DNA from: a bacterium
Lineage (GTDB): Bacteria > JAMCPX01
Assembly: GCA_027364825.1 (NCBI GenBank)
Contig: DAHXOM010000249.1
Span: 1-11,408 of the forward strand
DNA: 11,408 nucleotides
Direction of reading: 5' to 3'
Positions 1-6,425 of this stretch are shown here, piece after piece. The position numbers and the translations under genes are program-made. Below the pieces are notes generated by a model. It was not told the origin of the DNA and made no database searches. It saw only the letters and a program-made list of their open reading frames with translations. The first letter of the stretch is position 1. The number at the start of each line of letters is the position of its first letter.

Positions 1-85
1 GTGCTATGATGCCCCATATGATATAGATAATAAATTTTAATCTGAGACTGTGTCGTATATTTTGGAACTCGCCGATAAATTTCAT
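1..85 (-). CDS. Partial membrane protein N-terminus, possibly a chemoreceptor or sensor kinase (runs off the window)
   Basis: An ATG at 83-85 overlaps the TGA stop of the preceding cheW (ATGA arrangement) and opens a frame that stays open to the window edge. The 28 visible residues begin MKFIGEFQNIRHSLRLKF and continue into a hydrophobic stretch (IIYIIWGIIA). A short basic tail followed by 'SLRLKF' and a first transmembrane helix is typical of methyl-accepting chemotaxis proteins and of HAMP-containing histidine kinases. A strong Shine-Dalgarno (AGGAGG, 92-97) sits 6 bases before the ATG. As the next gene after cheA-cheW-cheW, a receptor is the most likely identity, but this is inferred from context: neither HAMP nor signalling domain is visible. 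It could also be another sensor kinase or an unrelated membrane protein. Confidence 0.6.
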   Translation of the reverse strand, partial: MKFIGEFQNIRHSLRLKFIIYIIWGIIA

Positions 86-627
86 TCCTTGCCTCCTGTT
101 TCCTGTTTTTTGTTCTTAAAAACAAGATTCTTGAACTGAACCCTTTCTGTTGTCGTCAATATCCTGTCCAGGTTCAGCACCAGTATGATCCTGCCCCTGT
201 CACTGACAACGCTCGACAAATACTCCGATTCTATCCCCTGAACGATACGGGGCGGAGGTAAAACCTTTTCCGCAGGGACCCGTAAGACCTCCCTCACTCC
301 GTCTACGATGAGTCCCGCCACTTTATCTATTACCTTTATAATGACTATCCTTGTCTTGTTCTGCGCAGTCCCTGCCGGAATCTCGAAGCGTTTCCGCATG
401 TCTATCACCGGTATAATATCACCCCTGAGATCTATGACGCCCTCCATGAATTCCGGGGCTTTCGGTACGGGCGTTACCGGCATATATTTTACAATTTCGA
501 CTATCTTCATAATATCTATCGCATAGAATGCGCTGCCGATGCTTATAAGAATCAGCTGAACGCTGTCTTCCTTCGTGGATACCGTTTTACTGCCTTTTTT
601 TGCATTAACGTCTATCATACCATTCAT
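82..627 (-). CDS. cheW: CheW-like chemotaxis coupling protein (second of two)
   Basis: A 181-residue CheW-domain protein that should couple receptors to the CheA kinase in a cytoplasmic signalling array. The CheW fold covers roughly residues 22-165. Visible hallmarks are the first-strand region 'QLILISIGSAFYAIDIMKIVEI', then 'VTPVPKAPEFMEGVIDLRG' and 'IIPVIDMRKRF', which include the conserved LRG-x-IIPVID-LR core that contacts CheA and the receptor tip. The first 20 residues are a short polar extension and the tail (NKKQETGGKE) is charged. The start ATG overlaps the stop of the upstream cheW by four bases (ATGA), with AAGG upstream; an alternative ATG three codons in (616-618) is possible. 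It is clearly a paralogue of the upstream CheW, with matching residues through the ITPVP/LRG/IIPVID blocks. CheV is excluded because there is no receiver domain. Confidence 0.93.
   Translation of the reverse strand: MNGMIDVNAKKGSKTVSTKEDSVQLILISIGSAFYAIDIMKIVEIVKYMPVTPVPKAPEFMEGVIDLRGDIIPVIDMRKRFEIPAGTAQNKTRIVIIKVIDKVAGLIVDGVREVLRVPAEKVLPPPRIVQGIESEYLSSVVSDRGRIILVLNLDRILTTTERVQFKNLVFKNKKQETGGKE
92..97 (-). promoter_or_regulatory. Shine-Dalgarno site for the partial downstream gene
   Basis: AGGAGG on the minus strand, 6 bases before the ATG at 83-85 and inside the end of the second cheW. It is the strongest ribosome binding site in the signalling operon. It is the main reason to believe the truncated frame at the left edge is a real gene. 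Confidence 0.65.
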
Positions 628-1364
628 TCTGCCTTGAGCATGTCCGTTTGCTTCAGTATTTCTTCAAGTTTTAACAGGACCGTAAACCCGCCTTTACCGG
701 TACTGATGCCCGCGAGGAACCTTATGTCCACACTGCCGACCATGTCTGCCGATTGTATCGATTCAACCGCCACCCTTTTTACACTCGGGATACTGTCTAC
801 CACAAGACCCGTCATCGTACCTTCGAAGGATATCATGATAAGCCTTGTGGCGGCGGTAAATTTTAAAAACGGCAGTCCTATGCGTTTCCTTAAATCTATA
901 ACGGGGATGATCTCGCCGCGCAGGACCGTTATGCCGAGAACAAAATCAGAGGTGTTCGGTACCGGCGTTATCTCCTTTACCCTGATGATCTCTTTCACCG
1001 TGCTGAGGTCTATGGCATACTCTTCCCCTCCGAGTCCGAAACAAAGCAGCTCCCTGTCTTTACCGTCCGTGGCATACCTCTTCAATTCGTCATTCGCCAG
1101 TTCCAACAACGGCTTTTCTTCGGCTGGTGGCCGGCTTTCTGCGGACGATACGGTGCGCCCGTTATCCTGAAGCTTCAACTCCTGTTTCACAGCAGGGGGC
1201 TTCGGCTCCGGGACAGGTGTCGCGGGTACGGGAACATCGGGCGCCGGTTTCCGGCTCTGCGTCTGCTGTTCGTGGTCAGGGACGTTATGCCTCTTGTCCT
1301 CCGCCTGTTGGTGTGCGGCAGCCTGCTGCTCTTTTGCTTTTTTTCTCAGTTTGGAAATATCCAT
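624..1364 (-). CDS. cheW: CheW-like coupling protein with long proline-rich N-terminal extension (first of two)
   Basis: A 246-residue protein with a C-terminal CheW domain (about 103-240) containing 'LLCFGLGGEEYAIDLSTVKE', 'ITPVPNTSDFVLGITVLRG' and 'IIPVIDLRKRIGLP'. The role is expected to be scaffolding between CheA and receptors. The first 100 residues are unlike a plain CheW (about 150-180 residues): a basic, probably helical start (MDISKLRKKAKEQQ), a Gln/His-rich stretch, then a proline-rich linker (about 39-60) and a polar segment up to 100. This looks disordered and could tether a partner. The ATG lies three bases after the TAG of the ATPase gene, with only a weak Shine-Dalgarno, so translational coupling is likely. 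The stop overlaps the next cheW start. Confidence 0.92.
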   Translation of the reverse strand: MDISKLRKKAKEQQAAAHQQAEDKRHNVPDHEQQTQSRKPAPDVPVPATPVPEPKPPAVKQELKLQDNGRTVSSAESRPPAEEKPLLELANDELKRYATDGKDRELLCFGLGGEEYAIDLSTVKEIIRVKEITPVPNTSDFVLGITVLRGEIIPVIDLRKRIGLPFLKFTAATRLIMISFEGTMTGLVVDSIPSVKRVAVESIQSADMVGSVDIRFLAGISTGKGGFTVLLKLEEILKQTDMLKAE

Positions 1365-1367
1365 AAT

Positions 1368-2177
1368 CTACGCCAGACTTATCCTTATATCGTCTATGAT
1401 GGCCTTTATAGCACGGTCATCTATGGTACTCATCTCTTCCCCATACCCGTACAGCAAGGCATTGTTGCAAATGGTATTGATTGTTCTGGGTATGCCGTTC
1501 GAATACTGGTAGATTACCTTTATCGCGGACAGCGTAAAGAGAGGTTCTGATCTGCCCGCTACGCGGAGCCTGAAATTTATGTACTTCTCGGTATCCTCCA
1601 TGCTGAGGGACCCGAGATGATACGACATGCCTATCCTCTGCCGGAATGCGTTGTAATGCTTTGCCTGCAGCCTCTCCCGGAATTCCGTCTGTCCGATGAG
1701 GATGATCGTTATAAGGTTCATGTTGTCAAGCTGGTAGTTCGTCAGGAGTCTTATCTCATCTATGGTATCTTTCGAAGGAATCAGCTGCGCCTCATCGACA
1801 AACACAACCGGGTTGATATGTTTCTCGTAGAGTTCCGCTATTTTTTCGCTCATCTGCTCTATGATGTCCTGTTTGAAGTACTTGATGTCCTGGATACCGA
1901 GCCTCTTTGCGATAGTCTTTAGAAACTGCGTCGGCGAAAGCCTCGGGTTTATTATGTTGACGACCATAGAACTGTCGTCGAGCGAATCCATGGCTGTCCT
2001 TGATATCGTCGTTTTACCGGAACCGATATCTCCCGTTAACACGGCAAGCTCCTTTTCCTGGATCGCGAAGAGTATACGCTCGAGAGCCTCCTCATGCTGG
2101 CGTGATTTGTAAAGATACCTCGGGTCCGGTGTTTTGCTGAACGGCTTTTCATTCAATCCGTAGAAACGTTCGTACAT
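1368..2177 (-). CDS. ExeA/MshM-like AAA+ ATPase
   Basis: A 269-residue AAA+ ATPase of the ExeA (general secretion protein A)/MshM/TniB-like group. The N-terminus 'MYERFYGLNEKPFSKTPDPRYLY' is the family signature. It is followed by Walker A TGDIGSGKTT (48-57), Walker B VVFVDEAQ (124-131), a sensor-1 strand IILIGQTE (158-165), a candidate arginine finger in 'FRQRIGM' (179-181) and a sensor-2 'GIPRTIN' (228-234). It stops after the ATPase core: there is no transmembrane helix and no peptidoglycan-binding domain as in full ExeA. Family members act in type II secretion, MSHA/type IV pilus assembly and transposition, but no such genes are nearby. It is two bases downstream of cheA (AAGGTG before the ATG) and three bases upstream of cheW, so it is an integral member of the chemosensory operon. 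Its function here is unknown; a role in array positioning or pilus control is speculation. Confidence 0.9.
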   Translation of the reverse strand: MYERFYGLNEKPFSKTPDPRYLYKSRQHEEALERILFAIQEKELAVLTGDIGSGKTTISRTAMDSLDDSSMVVNIINPRLSPTQFLKTIAKRLGIQDIKYFKQDIIEQMSEKIAELYEKHINPVVFVDEAQLIPSKDTIDEIRLLTNYQLDNMNLITIILIGQTEFRERLQAKHYNAFRQRIGMSYHLGSLSMEDTEKYINFRLRVAGRSEPLFTLSAIKVIYQYSNGIPRTINTICNNALLYGYGEEMSTIDDRAIKAIIDDIRISLA

Positions 2178-2179
2178 GA

Positions 2180-4186
2180 TTACACCTTCACTGCCTCTTC
2201 TATAAAGACCGACACGTCCAGCACGAGAACGATCTCCCCGGAACCTATGTCCGCAGCGCCCGAAATCCCCCTTACCCCTTTTAACAGTTTGCCGAGAGGT
2301 TTGATAACCACGTCCTGCTGTCCGACAAACCTGTCTGCAAGTATGCCTATCCAGCGCTCCCCGCTCCCGACCGCCACGACGTAATAATTTTCCGCTTTCC
2401 CGGTCTTTTCTGTATGGAAATTAAAGAACCTTGAGAGCCGGATGACCGGCAGAACGCTCTCCCTGAGCTTGATAACCTCTTTGTTTTCGATGAGCCTTAT
2501 TTCATCCGCCTTGATAGCAAGGCTTTCATTGATGGAATTTAACGGCACTGCATAGCGTTTACCGTCAGACTCGATAAGCAGTGCCTGTATAATTGCAAGG
2601 GTAACGGGAAGGGTAAGCGTAAACCTTGTCCATTTGCCCTCCTGCGTGTCAATGTCTATCGTGCCGCTGATGAGCCTTAAGTTGGTTTTAACGACATCCA
2701 GTCCAACCCCCCTGCCTGAAACCTCGCTTACGTCCGACTTCGTGGAAAAACCGGGCAGGAACAGCATGTTAAAAAGTTCTTCCCGCGTTGGATTCGCTGT
2801 TTTATTCAGCAGCCCCTTTTCCACGGCTTTCTTCTGCACCGAGGCGAGGGAAACACCCCTGCCGTCATCCTCTACCTCTATAAGGACATGGTTGCCCTTC
2901 TGGTAAGCACGGATGGTTACTTTGCCCTTTGGGGGCTTGCCCGCGATAATCCTTTCATCGGCAGGTTCGATGCCGTGATCGATTGAGTTGCGGATTATAT
3001 GCATCATGGGATCCGTCAATTCCTCGATGATCAGTTTATCCAACTCGGTATCGGCCCCGTAGAATTCCAATTCTATTTCCTTGCCGAGCTCCTTTGCTAT
3101 CCTTGTTGCCGTCCTCGTGAGTTTGTCGAAAAGCTGGCTCAACGGTATCATCCTTATTTCAATGACCCCTATCTGCAGGTCCCTTATTTTCCTTTCCAGG
3201 TCCTTGATGGTCTTGCTGAGTTCGACCGCTATGCCCTTAAACCCGGTCTCCTGTCTCACGGTCTCGGCTATCTTAATCAGATTGGTCTTTGACAGTACGA
3301 GTTCACCGACGATATTCATGATATAATCAAGTTTGGATATGTCCACCCTCACGGTCTGGGCTATACCCTTGATGGAGGACGTCTCATCCATAAACCCCCT
3401 GGCGGTATTGTTGCCCTCCGCGGTTTTCTTCTCCTCGGCCGGAACAACGGATTGCCTGCGTATGTTTTGTATCTTTATGTTTTTAAAATCAAGGCCTGTG
3501 ATCAGCTGGTCCTCATGCACCTTTGTCCCGAGGAGTATGTCGAATTTTATCTCCCCTTCTTTCGCCTCGGTTGTGCTCGGGAGGGTCGTGATAATCTCGC
3601 CGAAATTTTTGAGCTGTGCGGTAAGATCGGCAAGCTCCTTGTCGAAACTCAGCAGGCTGAAGGAAACGTCTATTTTAAAAAGGTTGTTCTGATCTTTTAT
3701 GTTTTCCCGCAGTCTCGACTCTTCGTACTCTGTCAGCACGGAGAGTATGTCCTTGTTCAGGGTGAGCCCCTCGAAGATGGCGTCCTTTTGTTCTTCCTGC
3801 TTTCCTGCCTCTGCGTCTTTCAACTGTTTTATCAGGGGCCCTACATCCATGCCTTTGCCGAACGTGTCAGAGGATATCATGGTCCTGAGCATGTCTCCTG
3901 CGGCGTACAGTGTTTTTATCAGAGAATCCGTAATAGCCACCTTGCTCAGCCTGACCTTGTCCAGCAGGTCCTCCATCTTGTGGCTTGTTTCCGTGATCTC
4001 CTTATACCCGAACATACTCGAGATCCCTTTTAACGAATGGGCGGCTCTGAACAGATCGTTTATGGTGTCCGGGTCCGGTTTGCCCGTTTTTCTGGCAGAG
4101 TCTATTTCGTTAACGTCCTTGAATATTTTGTCGATTAACTCTTCCGACTCTGCAATAAACTCTTTTGCCGCCTTGTTCTGTTCCAT
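2180..4186 (-). CDS. cheA: Chemotaxis histidine kinase CheA
   Basis: A 668-residue CheA, the autophosphorylating kinase of a chemosensory array. Domains in order: P1/HPt with phosphorylated His50 in 'FRAAHSLKGISSMFG'; a P2-like response-regulator docking domain at about 168-240 ('FKIDVSFSLLSFDKELADL'); P3 dimerisation helices at about 278-345 (VRVDISKLDYIMNIVGELVLSK); P4 ATP-binding domain with N box 'HIIRNSIDHGIEP' (Asn400), G1 'EDDGRGV' (440-445), F box 'GFSTKSD' and G2 'GRGVGLDVVK' (491-500); and a C-terminal CheW-like P5 (about 530-660). All catalytic motifs look intact. Phosphate should pass to the CheY-like protein encoded three bases upstream and perhaps to the PATAN-receiver protein. 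The Shine-Dalgarno before the ATG is weak, suggesting coupling to cheY translation. There is no C-terminal receiver fusion, unlike many type IV pilus CheA proteins. Confidence 0.97.
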   Translation of the reverse strand: MEQNKAAKEFIAESEELIDKIFKDVNEIDSARKTGKPDPDTINDLFRAAHSLKGISSMFGYKEITETSHKMEDLLDKVRLSKVAITDSLIKTLYAAGDMLRTMISSDTFGKGMDVGPLIKQLKDAEAGKQEEQKDAIFEGLTLNKDILSVLTEYEESRLRENIKDQNNLFKIDVSFSLLSFDKELADLTAQLKNFGEIITTLPSTTEAKEGEIKFDILLGTKVHEDQLITGLDFKNIKIQNIRRQSVVPAEEKKTAEGNNTARGFMDETSSIKGIAQTVRVDISKLDYIMNIVGELVLSKTNLIKIAETVRQETGFKGIAVELSKTIKDLERKIRDLQIGVIEIRMIPLSQLFDKLTRTATRIAKELGKEIELEFYGADTELDKLIIEELTDPMMHIIRNSIDHGIEPADERIIAGKPPKGKVTIRAYQKGNHVLIEVEDDGRGVSLASVQKKAVEKGLLNKTANPTREELFNMLFLPGFSTKSDVSEVSGRGVGLDVVKTNLRLISGTIDIDTQEGKWTRFTLTLPVTLAIIQALLIESDGKRYAVPLNSINESLAIKADEIRLIENKEVIKLRESVLPVIRLSRFFNFHTEKTGKAENYYVVAVGSGERWIGILADRFVGQQDVVIKPLGKLLKGVRGISGAADIGSGEIVLVLDVSVFIEEAVKV

Positions 4187-4189
4187 GGA

Positions 4190-4558
4190 TTATCCGATAT
4201 ACCGTTTCAGGAGCCCCTGCAGTTCCTCGGGCTTAAAGGGTTTTACGAGGTACTCGTTTGCCCCAAGCGCCATGCCTTTCTGCCTGTCCAGCTCCGTACC
4301 TTCAGTCGATATGATGATGAGCGGTATGTTTTTGTATTGCTGGTTTTTTCGTACAAAGCTTATAAGCTCAAGACCGTTTATGTCCGGCATATTAATGTCG
4401 GTTACAATCATGTTGAAATTTATCTGCGGCAGGAGTTTGAGGGCTTCAAAGCCAGTGGCGCTCTCGTACACCTCATAACTGCCGTAGCTTTCGATAGCGG
4501 AAGATATGAACGCCCTCATCGTCGGAGAATCTTCCACGATAAGTATGTTTTTACTCAT
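4190..4558 (-). CDS. Single-domain response regulator, CheY-like
   Basis: A 122-residue stand-alone receiver domain. The acidic pocket is Glu9-Asp10 in 'ILIVEDSPTMR', the phospho-acceptor is Asp54 in 'IVTDINMPDINGLEL', the switch Ser/Thr is in 'LIIISTEG' (84-85) and the conserved Lys106 is in 'YLVKPFKP'. 'VEDSPTMR' is typical of CheY proteins next to cheA. It has no output domain, so it acts by protein-protein contact or as a phosphate sink for CheA. Its ATG overlaps the stop of the upstream PATAN gene (ATGA), with AAAGGA (4565-4570) at a good distance. Whether the target is a flagellar motor, a pilus motor or the PATAN protein cannot be told from sequence. Confidence 0.95.
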   Translation of the reverse strand: MSKNILIVEDSPTMRAFISSAIESYGSYEVYESATGFEALKLLPQINFNMIVTDINMPDINGLELISFVRKNQQYKNIPLIIISTEGTELDRQKGMALGANEYLVKPFKPEELQGLLKRYIG

Positions 4559-6237
4559 TGTTCATCCTTTCGCTCCCTGATTATCCTTTCGAGATAAGCC
4601 TTCTCCATGACGATGCTCGCCTGGCTCATGAATATCTCAAACGTCGTCATGTCCGATATTTTTTTCTTGAAAGGAACATTATCGCCGTAAAATATGGCCG
4701 CGACCCTGTTCGCGGTCAAAAGAGGTACGACATAGGATTCCACGGGCCATTCGCCTCCTATCTGGTTTAAAAATTTCTTATTGCCCTCTGTTTGCTCGGG
4801 TGCTTCTTTCAGGGACATCTTATATTTTAAAACCTTGCCTATGATAGAGCGCTCGTCCACCTCTATTTCCATCTTTTTAACCACAACATTGGGATTGTCA
4901 AAAAACGCCTCAAGCCCGAATTGTCCGAGCCCCTTAATCCTATTTTTCGTCACCAGAAACAGTATGCCCCTGTTCAGCAGCTCGCTTGCGAACCTCATGA
5001 TCAAAAGGGTCACCTCTCCTGTGAAGTTCGGGCTCATCAGCTCATCTATCATGGATTTCAGGGTAAGCAAACCGGGACTTGTTTCTACCCGCTGGTCTGT
5101 AGTTTCCGGCAGGAGTTCTGTCTCATCCTGAAATTCTTTGGTAAGCTCTTCGGTTATGTCCTGCACAAACCGGGACCCCGTGTCTTCCTCTTCCGGGACA
5201 ACATCCGCTTTCGGTTTGACTTCCTTGATGCCCGGCTTGAACGTAAAGCCGGCTTCCTGGTACTGCCGGTACAGGGTCGTTACCTTCTCCAGGATCTCCA
5301 TAAACATATCGATGTCCGGGGATGTCCTTGAGAATTTTTTCGGCTTTTTTAAGTAGGCATATACACCGTTCAGCTTGGCCTCTTTTAACACCTCTTCATT
5401 GTTGACACTGCTTAAAAGAATGACGGGTACTTTTATCTTTTTTTCAAGGGTCCATTTCAACAATTCCATTCCCCCCAGCATCCCTTCACCCGTTGTTTTG
5501 GGTATGGTAAGGTCCGATAGTATCATGGGGAACCTCGGGGAATCCTTGATTGTTTCAAGATATTCGTACAGTGCGTTCAAATCCGCCATGACCGATGCCC
5601 TGAACCCCCGCGATTCAAGACTCTCCTTCAGGAATGACTGGGAATCCGCATTCTGATCGATGATAATGAATTCTTCCATCTCCAGGATCTGTGATGCAAA
5701 TTCGTCTTTTGGTTCTTCTGCAAACCCCTGATCCTTTCGTTTTTCATCCGTCTTCCGTGCTCCCTCTATAGCGACATACTGCGGGTTCAGGGGCACTGCG
5801 AGATAGCTTTCCATGCCCGGTTTGTATATTTGCTTCAGGTTTTCGGTTATCTCAAAATCAAAATTGCCCTCAGTCCATGAAAAAAAGCCGAATACGATGT
5901 CGTTCATGTAGGTTTGTATGGCGTCTTCTATAACGTCTGCGTTTGCGACCTTTGATTGAATAAGGAACGATTTTGCATCGGTACTGCCGTTTTTGTTTAT
6001 CGAATCGGCAAGTTCTTCCGTGAGTTTGTCCTCCAGAATACCCTTCTGCTCCAGAAGTCCAAGGATATCATTGGGGCTGGAATTGATTGAAGCAGAGATG
6101 ATCTGGCCTTCGATAAAAACGATCTTACCCTCTTCTCCTTTTCTTGTAAGATAGAGAATTCCGGATCGTCTGCTTAAGCTGAGAATCTGGAGTATATCCC
6201 CCAGTGCCAGATCTTCAAGGCTACCAATTAAACTCAT
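4555..6237 (-). CDS. PATAN (DUF4388)-receiver-GAF-like signalling protein
   Basis: A 560-residue cytoplasmic protein. The N-terminus (about 1-160) is a DUF4388/PATAN domain, recognised by 'MSLIGSLEDLALGDILQILSLSRRSGIL' and 'EGKIVFIEGQIISA'; it is named after cyanobacterial PatA, whose relatives include the phototaxis regulator PixG. Residues about 188-325 form a receiver: phospho-acceptor Asp242 in 'MILSDLTIP', Ser276 in 'VILLSS', Lys297/298 in 'AYLKKP'. The usual second acidic residue at the first strand is Gln195 (IIIDQN). A charged linker (about 335-385) leads to a GAF-like C-terminal domain (about 390-555), seen from 'VVPLLTANRVAAIFYGDN' and the closing helix 'FMSQASIVMEKAYLERII'. It is the first gene of the chemosensory operon, directly behind a promoter. 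AGGAG lies 13 bases before the ATG, which is long, but the start fits the family. Likely a CheA target or output regulator, by analogy with PixG. Confidence 0.85.
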   Translation of the reverse strand: MSLIGSLEDLALGDILQILSLSRRSGILYLTRKGEEGKIVFIEGQIISASINSSPNDILGLLEQKGILEDKLTEELADSINKNGSTDAKSFLIQSKVANADVIEDAIQTYMNDIVFGFFSWTEGNFDFEITENLKQIYKPGMESYLAVPLNPQYVAIEGARKTDEKRKDQGFAEEPKDEFASQILEMEEFIIIDQNADSQSFLKESLESRGFRASVMADLNALYEYLETIKDSPRFPMILSDLTIPKTTGEGMLGGMELLKWTLEKKIKVPVILLSSVNNEEVLKEAKLNGVYAYLKKPKKFSRTSPDIDMFMEILEKVTTLYRQYQEAGFTFKPGIKEVKPKADVVPEEEDTGSRFVQDITEELTKEFQDETELLPETTDQRVETSPGLLTLKSMIDELMSPNFTGEVTLLIMRFASELLNRGILFLVTKNRIKGLGQFGLEAFFDNPNVVVKKMEIEVDERSIIGKVLKYKMSLKEAPEQTEGNKKFLNQIGGEWPVESYVVPLLTANRVAAIFYGDNVPFKKKISDMTTFEIFMSQASIVMEKAYLERIIRERKDEQ

Positions 6238-6279
6238 GGATTCTGTTTTTCTCCTATACCGTTATGTTGTTTTTTTATT

Positions 6280-6307
6280 ATCATACCACGTATCCTGTGT
6301 AAAGCAA
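6280..6307 (-). promoter_or_regulatory. Predicted sigma70-type promoter for the chemosensory operon
   Basis: On the minus strand, TTGCTT (-35, 6302-6307) is separated by 16 bases from TATGAT (-10, 6280-6285), which is preceded by TGG, giving an extended -10 (TGGTATGAT). The start of transcription would fall near 6273, leaving a leader of about 35 bases that contains the Shine-Dalgarno TAGGAG (6251-6256). An overlapping choice, TTTACA as -35 with TAATAA as -10, also has plausible spacing. It lies in the only sizeable non-coding gap of the window, just where the PATAN gene needs a promoter. Prediction only. Confidence 0.6.
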
Positions 6308-6310
6308 CAC

Positions 6311-6324
6311 GCGGGCGGTCCCGC
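6311..6324. other. Perfect GC hairpin next to the predicted promoter
   Basis: GCGGG-CGGT-CCCGC is a five-base-pair perfect inverted repeat with a four-base loop, ending four bases upstream of the predicted -35 element. No T-run follows on either strand, so it is not a standard intrinsic terminator. It could be a protein binding site or part of a GC-rich repeat; I cannot assign a function. Confidence 0.4.
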
Positions 6325-6349
6325 AGTGCCGTTGCAGGGGGGAGCCGAC

Positions 6350-6366
6350 CTGCCGACGCACGGCAG
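6350..6366. repeat. Palindromic CTGCCG-acgca-CGGCAG element in the intergenic gap
   Basis: A six-base-pair perfect inverted repeat with a five-base loop. Together with the neighbouring hairpin it forms a GC-rich island: 44 of the 56 bases from 6311 to 6366 are G or C, inside an otherwise AT-rich gap. It lies 60 bases after the SMC-like ATPase gene and could act as a transcript-end hairpin, but the bases that follow on the minus strand are GTCGGCTCCCCCC rather than a T-run. A dispersed REP-like palindrome is an alternative. The rest of the 6238-6425 gap shows no gene and no clear intrinsic terminator. Confidence 0.4.
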
Positions 6367-6425
6367 ATAGTGTCATGATTATGAAACAGTACACTTCAGG
6401 AAATAATCAGGTTCCGGCCGCTCTG

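Noticed and set aside
1368..2177. Transposition protein (TniB-like) marking a mobile element
   Set aside because: The ExeA-type N-terminal signature fits, but there are no transposase genes, terminal repeats or target duplications, and the gene is tightly coupled to cheA and cheW.
3466..3682. CheA lacking a P2 domain
   Set aside because: Residues about 168-240 contain strand-helix patterns resembling a P2-like docking domain, so a missing P2 is not supported.
3699..4478. A 259-codon open frame on the plus strand
   Set aside because: It lies opposite the start of cheA and all but the beginning of the cheY-like gene, both of which have clear motifs. Its product is serine-rich and shows no domain, as expected for an antisense shadow.
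6350..6366. Intrinsic terminator for the ribosomal-ATPase transcript
   Set aside because: The hairpin is good but is followed on the minus strand by G/C-rich sequence, not a T-run, so I list it only as a palindromic element.
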